NCBI RefSeq assembly: GCF_002091755.1
Contig: NZ_BDAI01000017.1
Span: 21,116-85,115, forward strand
Direction of reading: 5' to 3'
Length of the DNA stretch: 64,000 bases
Source of the DNA: Pseudomonas nitroreducens NBRC 12694
Lineage (GTDB): Bacteria > Pseudomonadota > Gammaproteobacteria > Pseudomonadales > Pseudomonadaceae
Part shown: positions 25,357 to 33,104 of the stretch, one piece after another
How positions within the stretch are numbered: position 1 is the stretch's first letter
Layout of the letters: every line of letters starts with the position of its first letter
Translations under genes and position numbers: made by a program
The notes under the pieces: model-generated
Seen by the model: only the letters and a program-made list of their open reading frames with translations
What the model was told of the DNA's origin: nothing
Databases searched by the model: none

Positions 25357-27687
25357 GTGCGCAAACTCATTAGCTGGTGGAATTCCCGGGGCAACCTGGT
25401 TTCTCTGTCTGCCCTTTTCCTGCTGATCCCGCTGATCGGCCGCTACAGCCTTGGCTGGAGCTCCCCCCTGGGCTACCTGTCGGACCTGGCACTCGGCACA
25501 CTGCTGGTCGTCGCGCTGCACAATCGACGACTGTTCATCGCGATTCCGGTGATGCTGGTCTGGGCGCTCTCGGTGATCGGCACCGCCGAGCTGGTCAGCG
25601 CCGTGGGCCGCATGCCCGCGCCGGAAGACCTGCACTTCCTCGCCGACCCGACCTTCGTCGCCAACTCCACCGAGGGCGGCGGCCTCAACCACCTGCACCT
25701 GGCGATCCTGATCGGCGCCGGCATCCTGCTCAGCGCATTGCTCTGGCGCCGCCGCGAGAAGCCGCTGCCGCGCTACGCCTATGCCGTGCCGGCGGTTCTG
25801 CTGGCCAGCCATGCCGCCGTGCAGTACTTCCAGCCCAGCGATGCGGAAATGTGGAAGCAGTTCAACCTGCCGCACCAGCTTGTCTCCCGCGCTGTCACCA
25901 GCGGCGAGATGGCCTATCAGGACTGGCGCGACCGCGACCTTCCGGAAGTCCGCCCGGACGTCACCGGCCTGACCCAGCACGACCTCAACGGGACGCCGCT
26001 GCTGGCCGGTCGCGGCCAGGCGAAGAATGTGCTGATCATCGCCATGGAAGGTATTCCTGGCGCCTACGTGGCCACCAACCGGGCCGCGCTCAGCAGCAGC
26101 TACGAAGAATCGATGATGCCTCGCCTGAGCACCTGGGCCGAGCGCGCCATGACCACCCCGGACTACGTAGTGCATAGCCACCAGACCATCCGCGGCCTCT
26201 ATGCCATGCTCTGCGGCGATTACAGCAAGCTGGACAACGGCACGCCCAAGGGCGTCGAGCTGCTGGGCAATCCGACCCGCGCCGCCGAGTGCCTGCCGGC
26301 GCAGATGCACCAGGCCGGCTTCAGCACCCACTTCCTGCAGGGCGCCGGGCTGCGCTTCATGGCCAAGGACAAGGTCATGCCGGCCATGGGCTTCGACAAG
26401 ACCCTGGGCCGCGATTGGTTCAAGAAGAAGCCCTACCTGGAGTTCGCCTGGGGCATGGATGACAAGGCCTTCTTCGAGGGTGCGCTGGACTATGTCGGCC
26501 AGCTGCGCCAGAAGAAACAGCCGTGGATGCTCACCCTGCTCACCGTCGGCACCCACCAGCCGTATTCGGCCACCCCGGAGTATCTGGCCAAGTACCCGAC
26601 GCCGCGCCAGGCAGCGGTCGCCTACCTCGACGACGCGGTCGATGCCTTCCTCAAGGGCCTGGAAGAGAAAGGCGTGCTCAAGGACACCCTGGTGATCGTC
26701 ACCTCCGACGAATCCCACGGCATCGACAACGTACGCCTTGCCTCGGCCTGGGGCCTGAACCTGATTCTTGCACCGGAACAGGCCGCGCTCCCGCCGGTGA
26801 AGGCTGGCGTCTACGGACACGTCGACATGGAATCCTCGGTGCTCGACTACTTCGCCATCAAGGCGCCGCAGGATATTGCCGGCCGCTCCCTGTTCCGCGA
26901 ATACAGCAACGGGCGCGAGATGGTGACGTTCACCAACGGCATGCAGCGCTACCACGACGGCAAGGGCAACTTCACCGAGTGCGACTTCCAGCAGGTTTGC
27001 CGGCGCTACCAGAGTGACGGCTTCATCGCTGACAGCGCCAAGTTCGTCGGGCGCTTCAGTGGCCGCGATGCCCGTCTGATGACCGCTCGCGCGGACATCC
27101 TCGACCAGTCGGTGGTCAATGCGCAGTCGGCCCGCGAATACCAGTTCGCGACCAAGGAACGCATCCGCCTGAAGCCGCAGATCGACAATGAGTACACCGA
27201 CAACCTGATCGGCGCGCAGTACCTGGAATTCCCGGCCAATACCCACACCACCGTGAGCCTGAAGATCCGGGCGATCCAGATGGACGCCAAGGGTGCAAAA
27301 GTGACACTCAAGACGCGCTCGTTCGAGAAGCCGGTGCCGATCCAGATGCCGGACTTCCCGCTGGTGAAACGCAACCAGCCGCTGGAAGTGACCTTCGGCT
27401 TCGACAACGAGGAAGCGCGCAAGGCGTTCTCCTTCCACCTGCTGGCCGAGGGCAAGGGCGTCATCGAGATCACCGACTTCCACGTGCTGACCCAGCCACG
27501 CAAATCGACGATCAATGCCACCGAAGCCGGCGGTACCGGCCTGGCCGACGCTAAGCCGCTGCCGGTCCCGCGCCTGTCCGGCCACCCGAATCTGATGGCC
27601 AGCCAGCCGCCGGAGTCCCAGGACGACATTACGCCCGCCGAGGCGTTGGAAGATCCGAATCCGCAGCTGCGGCAGATGATGCAGTAA
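25357..27687 (+). CDS. LTA-synthase-like membrane sulfatase/phosphoglycerol transferase
   Basis: Inner-membrane protein with several N-terminal helices (LVSLSALFLLIPLIGRYSL, LALGTLLVVAL, FIAIPVMLVWALSVIG, LAILIGAGILLSALLW) and a periplasmic alkaline-phosphatase-fold domain. Metal/nucleophile motifs are VLIIAMEGIPG, HQTIRGLYAMLCG (probable catalytic Thr) and VIVTSDESHG. A beta-rich extension of about 200 residues follows. Related enzymes move phosphoglycerol or phosphoethanolamine onto glycans; the acceptor here is unknown. The GTG at 25357 (776 aa) has AGCGGAG 5 bases upstream; ATG 25336 (783 aa) is the alternative, with a weaker site. Single-gene transcript. Confidence 0.85.
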   Translation: MRKLISWWNSRGNLVSLSALFLLIPLIGRYSLGWSSPLGYLSDLALGTLLVVALHNRRLFIAIPVMLVWALSVIGTAELVSAVGRMPAPEDLHFLADPTFVANSTEGGGLNHLHLAILIGAGILLSALLWRRREKPLPRYAYAVPAVLLASHAAVQYFQPSDAEMWKQFNLPHQLVSRAVTSGEMAYQDWRDRDLPEVRPDVTGLTQHDLNGTPLLAGRGQAKNVLIIAMEGIPGAYVATNRAALSSSYEESMMPRLSTWAERAMTTPDYVVHSHQTIRGLYAMLCGDYSKLDNGTPKGVELLGNPTRAAECLPAQMHQAGFSTHFLQGAGLRFMAKDKVMPAMGFDKTLGRDWFKKKPYLEFAWGMDDKAFFEGALDYVGQLRQKKQPWMLTLLTVGTHQPYSATPEYLAKYPTPRQAAVAYLDDAVDAFLKGLEEKGVLKDTLVIVTSDESHGIDNVRLASAWGLNLILAPEQAALPPVKAGVYGHVDMESSVLDYFAIKAPQDIAGRSLFREYSNGREMVTFTNGMQRYHDGKGNFTECDFQQVCRRYQSDGFIADSAKFVGRFSGRDARLMTARADILDQSVVNAQSAREYQFATKERIRLKPQIDNEYTDNLIGAQYLEFPANTHTTVSLKIRAIQMDAKGAKVTLKTRSFEKPVPIQMPDFPLVKRNQPLEVTFGFDNEEARKAFSFHLLAEGKGVIEITDFHVLTQPRKSTINATEAGGTGLADAKPLPVPRLSGHPNLMASQPPESQDDITPAEALEDPNPQLRQMMQ

Positions 27688-27693
27688 CCCGAA

Positions 27694-27722
27694 CCGGCGG
27701 CCCCAGTGGCCGCCGGACTTTT
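27694..27722 (+). terminator. Terminator after the LTA-synthase-like gene
   Basis: The perfect stem CCGGCGGCC / GGCCGCCGG is followed by ACTTTT. Confidence 0.85.
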
Positions 27723-27910
27723 AACTGCCGGCCTAAACTGGCACTATCCCGCGCCCGCGCCACCATCGGACACCCTCCTCCGGCGCGGCTAGTTCAGCCC
27801 AGGCGACAACGCCGAGCGGCAATGCGACAACTTGCCACTACAGCCGACGACCGCGGCAGATGGGCGCTTGGCGCACCCTGGAGTGCATGTTAGGTTGCCC
27901 CTCGCCAGGA

Positions 27911-27927
27911 TGGCCCCGATTCTGCAG
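27911..27927 (+). promoter_or_regulatory. Candidate sigma-54 promoter of the amino acid ABC operon
   Basis: TGGCCCCGATTCTGCAG has GG (27912-27913) and GC (27924-27925) exactly 10 bases apart. The -24 block is TGGC and the -12 block CTGCA. Predicted start near 27937, 35 bases before the ATPase ATG. An imperfect NtrC-like dyad (GCACC...GTGC, one base short of normal spacing) lies upstream near 27873-27888. Confidence 0.55.
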
Positions 27928-27971
27928 TGACCTGCTGCGAAAGCGTCCGAATAACAACAGAGGAGCCCCCT

Positions 27972-28745
27972 ATGGCCACGGCCATACCCGCACTGGAAAT
28001 CCGTAACCTGCACAAGCGTTACGGTGACCTGGAAGTGCTCAAAGGCATTTCCCTGACCGCCCGCGACGGCGATGTGATTTCCATTCTCGGCTCCTCCGGT
28101 TCCGGTAAATCCACGTTCCTGCGCTGCATCAACCTGCTGGAGAACCCCCACCAGGGCCAGATCCTGGTTGCCGGTGAAGAACTCAAGCTGAAGAAATCCA
28201 AGGATGGCTCGCTGGTCGCCTCGGACGGCAAGCAGATCAATCGCCTGCGCAGCGAACTGGGCTTCGTCTTCCAGAACTTCAACCTCTGGCCGCACATGAG
28301 CATCCTCGACAACATCATCGAGGCGCCACGCCGTGTGCTGGGCAAGACCAAGGCCGAAGCCACCGAGATCGCCGAAGCCCTGCTGGCCAAGGTCGGCATC
28401 TCCGACAAGCGCCACAGCTTCCCCGCACAGCTTTCCGGCGGCCAGCAGCAGCGCGCCGCCATCGCCCGTACGCTGGCGATGCAACCCAAGGTCATCCTCT
28501 TCGACGAGCCGACTTCGGCACTGGACCCGGAAATGGTCCAGGAAGTGCTTAACGTAATCCGCGCGCTTGCCGAGGAGGGTCGCACCATGCTGCTGGTGAC
28601 CCACGAAATGAACTTTGCCCGCCAGGTTTCCAGCGAGGTGGTGTTCCTCCACCAGGGCCTGGTAGAAGAGCAGGGACCGCCGCAGCAGGTATTTGACAAC
28701 CCGCAATCGGCACGCTGTAAACAATTCATGTCCAGCCACCGCTAA
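27972..28745 (+). CDS. Polar amino acid ABC transporter, ATP-binding protein
   Basis: Cytoplasmic ATPase of 257 aa from the HisP/GlnQ family energising amino acid import. Walker A GSSGSGKST, Q-loop FVFQNFNLWPHM, signature LSGGQQQR, Walker B VILFDEPTSALD and H-loop LLVTHEM are all intact. The 20-residue insertion after the Walker A region (LKLKKSKDGSLVASDGKQ) is typical of HisP-type proteins. Start has AGGAG 7 bases upstream. First gene of the ATPase-binding protein-permease-permease operon. Confidence 0.95.
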   Translation: MATAIPALEIRNLHKRYGDLEVLKGISLTARDGDVISILGSSGSGKSTFLRCINLLENPHQGQILVAGEELKLKKSKDGSLVASDGKQINRLRSELGFVFQNFNLWPHMSILDNIIEAPRRVLGKTKAEATEIAEALLAKVGISDKRHSFPAQLSGGQQQRAAIARTLAMQPKVILFDEPTSALDPEMVQEVLNVIRALAEEGRTMLLVTHEMNFARQVSSEVVFLHQGLVEEQGPPQQVFDNPQSARCKQFMSSHR

Positions 28746-28759
28746 CGGAGCATCACTGC

Positions 28760-29512
28760 ATGAACAACTATAAGAAGATCGTTCTGGCTATCGCGGCCAC
28801 CTTTGCACTGGGGAGCCAGGCCATCGCCGCGGACAAACTGCGCATCGGTACCGAAGGCGCCTACCCGCCCTTCAACGGTATCGACGCCAGCGGCCAGGTC
28901 GTCGGTTTCGACCTCGACATCGGCAAGGCGCTGTGCGCCAAGATGAAGACCGAATGCGAAGTCGTCACTTCGGACTGGGACGGCATCATTCCGGCCCTGA
29001 ACGCCAAGAAATTCGACTTCATCGTCGCTTCCATGTCGATCACCGACGAGCGCAAGCAGGCCGTCGACTTCACCAACCCCTACTACACCAACAAGCTGCA
29101 GTTCGTGGCGCCCAAGTCCACCGACTTCAAGACCGACAAGGGCTACCTGAAAGGCAAGGTGATCGGTGCGCAGCGCGCGACCATCGCCGGTACCTGGCTC
29201 GAGGACAACATGTCCGACGTCGTCACCATCAAGCTGTACGACACCCAGGAAAACGCCTACCTCGACCTGTCCTCGGGCCGCCTCGACGGCGTACTGGCCG
29301 ACAAGTTCGTGCAGTACGACTGGCTGAAGAGCGACGCCGGCAAGGACTTCGAGTTCAAGGGCGAGCCGGTATTCGACAACGACAAGATCGGCATCGCCGT
29401 GCGCAAGGGCGACCCGCTGCGCGAGAAGCTGAACGCCGCTCTGAAGGAAATCGTCGACGACGGTACCTACAAGAAGATCAACGACAAGTACTTCCCCTTC
29501 AGCATCTACTGA
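28760..29512 (+). CDS. Polar amino acid ABC transporter, periplasmic binding protein
   Basis: Protein of 250 aa with signal peptide MNNYKKIVLAIAATFALGSQAIA and an SBP_bac_3 fold (LRIGTEGAYPPFNGID, GFDLDIGKALCAKMK, SDWDGIIPALNAKKFDFIVA, MSITDERKQAVDFTNPYY). It resembles lysine/arginine/ornithine/histidine-binding proteins; exact ligand not readable. 14 bases after the ATPase gene, and followed by a strong hairpin that likely keeps this mRNA segment abundant. Confidence 0.95.
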   Translation: MNNYKKIVLAIAATFALGSQAIAADKLRIGTEGAYPPFNGIDASGQVVGFDLDIGKALCAKMKTECEVVTSDWDGIIPALNAKKFDFIVASMSITDERKQAVDFTNPYYTNKLQFVAPKSTDFKTDKGYLKGKVIGAQRATIAGTWLEDNMSDVVTIKLYDTQENAYLDLSSGRLDGVLADKFVQYDWLKSDAGKDFEFKGEPVFDNDKIGIAVRKGDPLREKLNAALKEIVDDGTYKKINDKYFPFSIY

Positions 29513-29522
29513 TGCACGTGCC

Positions 29523-29546
29523 GCGCCGCCCTTGCCGGGCGGCGCG
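29523..29546 (+). other. Intercistronic hairpin after the binding-protein gene
   Basis: The stem GCGCCGCCC / GGGCGGCGC closes a TTGCC-type loop without a T-run. Such stems after binding-protein genes usually protect the upstream mRNA and lower permease expression. Confidence 0.7.
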
Positions 29547-29567
29547 CGCCTTCAGGCGTGACTCCCC

Positions 29568-30263
29568 ATGATTTTCGACCTGCACGGCTTTGGCGATCAG
29601 TTGATCGCCGGCACCTGGATGACGCTCAAGCTCTCGCTCGCCGCAGTCTGCGTGGGACTGATCCTCGGCCTGCTCGGCGCCGTCGCCAAGACCTCGAAGA
29701 ATGGCTTCCTGCGCATGCTCGGCGGTTTCTACACCACCGTAGTGCGCGGCGTACCCGAGACGCTCTGGGTATTGATGATCTATTTCGGCACCGTGGCCGG
29801 CCTGAACGCCATCGGTGACCTGTTCGGCTACCCCGAATTCGCCCTGTCGCCCTTCGCCGCCGGCACCTGCGCCCTGGGCCTGTGCTTCGGCGCCTACGCC
29901 ACCGAGGTGTTCCGTGGCGCGCTACTGGCGATTCCCAAGGGCCACCGCGAAGCCGGGCAGGCGCTGGGCCTCTCCGCTCCGCGCATCTTCTGGCGCATCG
30001 TCCTGCCGCAAGTGTGGCGCGTGGCGCTGCCGGGCCTGGGCAACCTCTACCTGATTCTGCTGAAGGACACCGCGCTGGTCTCGCTGATCACCCTCGACGA
30101 AATCATGCGCAAGGCCCAGGTCGCTTCCAACGCGACCAAGGAACCCTTCACCTTCTACATGACTGCGGCCTTCATCTACCTGGGCCTGACCGTCTTCATC
30201 ATGGCCGCCCTGCACTTCCTTGAGCGACGCGCCGGCCGCGGCTTCGTGAGGAACGAGCTATGA
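29568..30263 (+). CDS. Polar amino acid ABC transporter, permease (HisQ type)
   Basis: Inner-membrane permease of 231 aa with about five helices. It carries the conserved EAA loop (EVFRGALLAIPKGHREAGQALGLS, here in parts: GALLAIPKG, REAGQALGLS) that docks the ATPase. Forms a heterodimer with the following permease. The next gene overlaps it by four bases (ATGA). Confidence 0.95.
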   Translation: MIFDLHGFGDQLIAGTWMTLKLSLAAVCVGLILGLLGAVAKTSKNGFLRMLGGFYTTVVRGVPETLWVLMIYFGTVAGLNAIGDLFGYPEFALSPFAAGTCALGLCFGAYATEVFRGALLAIPKGHREAGQALGLSAPRIFWRIVLPQVWRVALPGLGNLYLILLKDTALVSLITLDEIMRKAQVASNATKEPFTFYMTAAFIYLGLTVFIMAALHFLERRAGRGFVRNEL

Positions 30264-30952
30264 CCGATCTCGAGCTGATCCTCAAATGGCTGCCGAAGAT
30301 GCTCCAGGGCGCCACCCTGACCCTGGAGCTGCTGGCCATCGCCGTGGTAGCCGGCCTGTGCCTCGCCGTACCGCTGGGCATCGCCCGCGCCTCGCGGCAC
30401 TGGTACGTACGCGCCGTGCCCTACGCCTACATCTTCTTCTTCCGCGGCACACCGCTGCTGCTGCAGCTGTTCATCGTCTACTACGGCTTCGCCCAGTTCG
30501 AAAGCGTGCGCAAGGGGCCGCTCTGGCCATACCTGCGCGACCCGTACTGGTGCGCCCTGCTGACCATGACCCTGCACACCGCCGCCTACATCGCGGAGAT
30601 CCTGCGCGGCGCCATCCACGCCATCCCGGTCGGAGAAGTGGAAGCCGCCCGCGCGCTGGGCATGTCCCGCCGCCAGGCGCTGTTCCACATCATTCTGCCG
30701 CGCGCCGCGCGCATCGCCATGCCGGCCTACAGCAACGAGGTGATCCTCATGCTCAAGGCCAGCGCCGTGGTCTACACCGTGACCCTGTTCGACATCATGG
30801 GCATGACCCGCACCATCATCGCGCGCACCTACGAGGCCATGCTGTTCTTCTGCCTCGCCGGGGTGTTCTACCTGGTCATCACCCTCCTGCTGACCCGCAT
30901 CTTCCGCCTGCTGGAACGCTGGCTGAAGGTCGACTCCATGCAGGGCCGCTGA
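30260..30952 (+). CDS. Polar amino acid ABC transporter, permease (HisM type)
   Basis: Inner-membrane permease of 230 aa, partner of the preceding one. Helices include TLELLAIAVVAGLCLAVPLG and MLFFCLAGVFYLVITLLL. The EAA loop is ILRGAIHAIPVGEVEAARALG in parts (GAIHAIPVG, EAARALGMS). Last gene of the transporter operon. Confidence 0.95.
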   Translation: MTDLELILKWLPKMLQGATLTLELLAIAVVAGLCLAVPLGIARASRHWYVRAVPYAYIFFFRGTPLLLQLFIVYYGFAQFESVRKGPLWPYLRDPYWCALLTMTLHTAAYIAEILRGAIHAIPVGEVEAARALGMSRRQALFHIILPRAARIAMPAYSNEVILMLKASAVVYTVTLFDIMGMTRTIIARTYEAMLFFCLAGVFYLVITLLLTRIFRLLERWLKVDSMQGR

Positions 30953-31018
30953 CCGGCGCGCCGCTCCCCCACGGGGTCGCTATAATGCGCGCCCCGTGGC
31001 TTTCTCCCGCTTCGCACC

Positions 31019-32239
31019 GTGCTCCCGAACGACACTCCCCTGACCGGCCCCGACCTGCTCCAGCGCTTCCTGGCTCTGGACACCTTCCTGCTGGAACACC
31101 AGGCGCTCTGGCGGCCCAAACCCTTCACGGTGCTGGAGCTGCCCTGGGAGCACGACCACCCCGAACTGGCCACCTGGCTGCGCAGCCGAAGCCTCGAAGA
31201 GGCCGATGCGGTGCACAACGCACCGCAGCAACTCGACGCTCCCGCGCCCTTCCCCACGTTGGCTGCCATGGCTGCCAAACTGTCCGTCGTCGGCGAGTTC
31301 CCGGCAACGCCCATGGGAAAGCTGTCGAACCTGCTGACTGTCGATGTCCCCGGTCGCAAGTGGCAACAGATCGAAGCCTTCGCCAGCCGACTGGAGTTCA
31401 CCGAGGCGCCGCAGCAATGGCTCGACTGGTGCGCCGGCAAAGGCCACCTGGGCCGCCTGCTGGCCCGCGACGGCAAGCCACTGTTGAGCCTGGAATTGGA
31501 CAGTGCACTGGTTGAGGATGGCCAGCGCCTGAGCGACCGGCTCCAATTGCAGGCCCGACATCATCAGCAGGACGTGCTCGCCCCGAACGCCCTCGAGCAT
31601 CTCCAGGCCGGGCACACCGCCGTCGCCCTGCACGCCTGCGGCGACCTGCACGTGCGCCTGTTGCAGCTCGCCAGCAGTCGCGGCTGTCGCCAGCTTGCGG
31701 TTGCACCTTGCTGCTACAACCGCATCGATAGCGAACACTACCAGCCGCTCTCAAACGCCGCGCAAGGCTCCACTCTCGGGCTTTCGCGCGAAGACCTGCG
31801 CCTGCCTCTGGCCGAAACCGTGACCGCCGGTGCCCGCGTGCGCCGCCAGCGCGATGCTTCGATGGCACGTCGACTGGCATTCGACCTGCTGCAGCGGGAG
31901 GTCCGCGACAGTGACGACTACCTGCCCGTCCCGCCCGTATCACCGACCTGGCTGGACAAATCCTTCGCCGATTACTGTCGTTATCTCGCCGCGCTCAAGG
32001 GCCTCCACCTGCCTGCCGTGGTCGACTGGCTCCATTTGGAGGCCCGAGGCTGGCAGCGACTGGCCCAAGTCCGCAACCTCGAACTGGTGCGCGGACTGTT
32101 CCGCCGGCCCATGGAGCTCTGGCTGCTGCTCGACCGCGCGTTATTCCTCGAGGAGCAGGGCTATCGCGCCACCCTGGGCGCCTTCTGCGCCACGCGAATG
32201 ACCCCGCGCAACCTGCTGTTGCTGGCTGAACGCATCTGA
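31019..32239 (+). CDS. SAM-dependent methyltransferase (Methyltransf_32-like)
   Basis: Cytoplasmic protein of 406 aa with a Rossmann methyltransferase core in the middle: WCAGKGHLGRLLAR (SAM-binding motif I), LSLELDSALVEDG, then VALHACGDLHVRLL and VAPCCYNRI. The HACGDL and PCC(Y/H) motifs are typical of a family of possible RNA methyltransferases related to GSTCD. Substrate unknown. The frame opens with GTG 31019; a TATAAT lies at 30981-30986. No partner genes. Confidence 0.8.
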   Translation: MLPNDTPLTGPDLLQRFLALDTFLLEHQALWRPKPFTVLELPWEHDHPELATWLRSRSLEEADAVHNAPQQLDAPAPFPTLAAMAAKLSVVGEFPATPMGKLSNLLTVDVPGRKWQQIEAFASRLEFTEAPQQWLDWCAGKGHLGRLLARDGKPLLSLELDSALVEDGQRLSDRLQLQARHHQQDVLAPNALEHLQAGHTAVALHACGDLHVRLLQLASSRGCRQLAVAPCCYNRIDSEHYQPLSNAAQGSTLGLSREDLRLPLAETVTAGARVRRQRDASMARRLAFDLLQREVRDSDDYLPVPPVSPTWLDKSFADYCRYLAALKGLHLPAVVDWLHLEARGWQRLAQVRNLELVRGLFRRPMELWLLLDRALFLEEQGYRATLGAFCATRMTPRNLLLLAERI

Positions 32240-32560
32240 GACGGGCGTTCCAGAGCTTCACCCACAGGCCCTGTGGATAACTCTGTTCGTAACCCAGGAA
32301 AAACGCCACCTTCCTTACCGGCCAGACCGTCTCGCTGCGATCTGATCATTTTCTGTACACGAAAAACAAATCTTTCAAAAACAGCAACTTACGAACTTTC
32401 GTGATTGCCATCACAGGGCATATGCGATTTGTGCCCTAAAGCTTTCTCCGTTGTGCATAAAGAGCCGCCAAGGTCGTAGGAAATCAACCATCCCTGTTGC
32501 CAATCACGTCCCAATTGCGCTTCGTCGAACGGATTGTTGCGCAATCGCGACAATCGCACC
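32240..32560. other. Intergenic region before marR
   Basis: No gene seen. It has a perfect DnaA-box 9-mer (TGTGGATAA, 32272-32280) next to the small palindrome CCACAGGCCCTGTGG (32262-32276). The remainder is AT-richer leader DNA, and the efflux operon promoter follows. Confidence 0.6.
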
Positions 32561-32614
32561 TTGTCAATCGCTGCCTAGGCAGTATCATTTCGAAACATTT
32601 CACTGCCTAAGCAG
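32561..32614 (+). promoter_or_regulatory. Efflux operon promoter with two MarR-type operators
   Basis: TTGTCA (32561-32566), 16-bp spacer, TATCAT (32583-32588). The spacer holds the perfect palindrome CTGCCTAGGCAG (32571-32582); a near-copy CTGCCTAAGCAG lies at 32603-32614 near the transcript start. Centre-to-centre distance is 32 bp, three helical turns. Binding by the MarR protein encoded next would block RNA polymerase. Confidence 0.8.
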
Positions 32615-32628
32615 CTATCTGTTTTGAC

Positions 32629-33102
32629 ATGAATCACTACGACGTCGCGGACTTTCCGTTCAAAGGCTCAATCGGCCAGTTGCTGGGCGCCACCGCCATC
32701 CTCAAGGATCGCCTGCTGGACAAGCACCTGGCGCACCTGGACATCACCGCCGCGCAGTTCAAGGTGCTGTTCTTCATCGGCAACGACCGCGCCAACACCC
32801 CGGCCGAGCTGTGCCGCGAGCTGTCGATCGACAGCGGCTCCATGACCCGCATGCTCGACCGCCTGTCGCGCAAGGACCTGCTGCTGCGCCAGCCCTGTCC
32901 CAACGATCGCCGCAGCGTGCGCCTGAGCCTGAGCGCTGCGGGCCAGGCGGTGAACGACGAGGCGCCGCGCATCGCGGCTGCCGCCATGAACGAACTGGTC
33001 GGCGGCCTTTCCAGCGACGAACTGCAGACCCTCACCGGCCTGCTCGACAAGATCCTGCGCGCCCATGGCGCCGCGGCCAGCTGCCCGGCGCAGGAGAATT
33101 GA
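32629..33102 (+). CDS. MarR family transcriptional regulator of the efflux operon
   Basis: Winged-helix repressor of 157 aa: LDITAAQFKVLFFIGNDRANTPAELCRELSIDSGSMTRMLDRL (in parts: AQFKVLFFIG, AELCRELSIDSGSMTRML), then the wing KDLLLRQPCPNDRRSVRLSLS with the family DxRxxxLxLT-like signature. Likely represses its own operon through the two CTGCCTA-GCAG operators just upstream, released by a small ligand. Two bases before the outer-membrane gene. Confidence 0.93.
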   Translation: MNHYDVADFPFKGSIGQLLGATAILKDRLLDKHLAHLDITAAQFKVLFFIGNDRANTPAELCRELSIDSGSMTRMLDRLSRKDLLLRQPCPNDRRSVRLSLSAAGQAVNDEAPRIAAAAMNELVGGLSSDELQTLTGLLDKILRAHGAAASCPAQEN

Positions 33103-33104
33103 AG

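Noticed and set aside
25282..27585. 767-residue antisense frame over the LTA-synthase-like gene
   Set aside because: No motif; the plus-strand gene has membrane helices and an intact active site.
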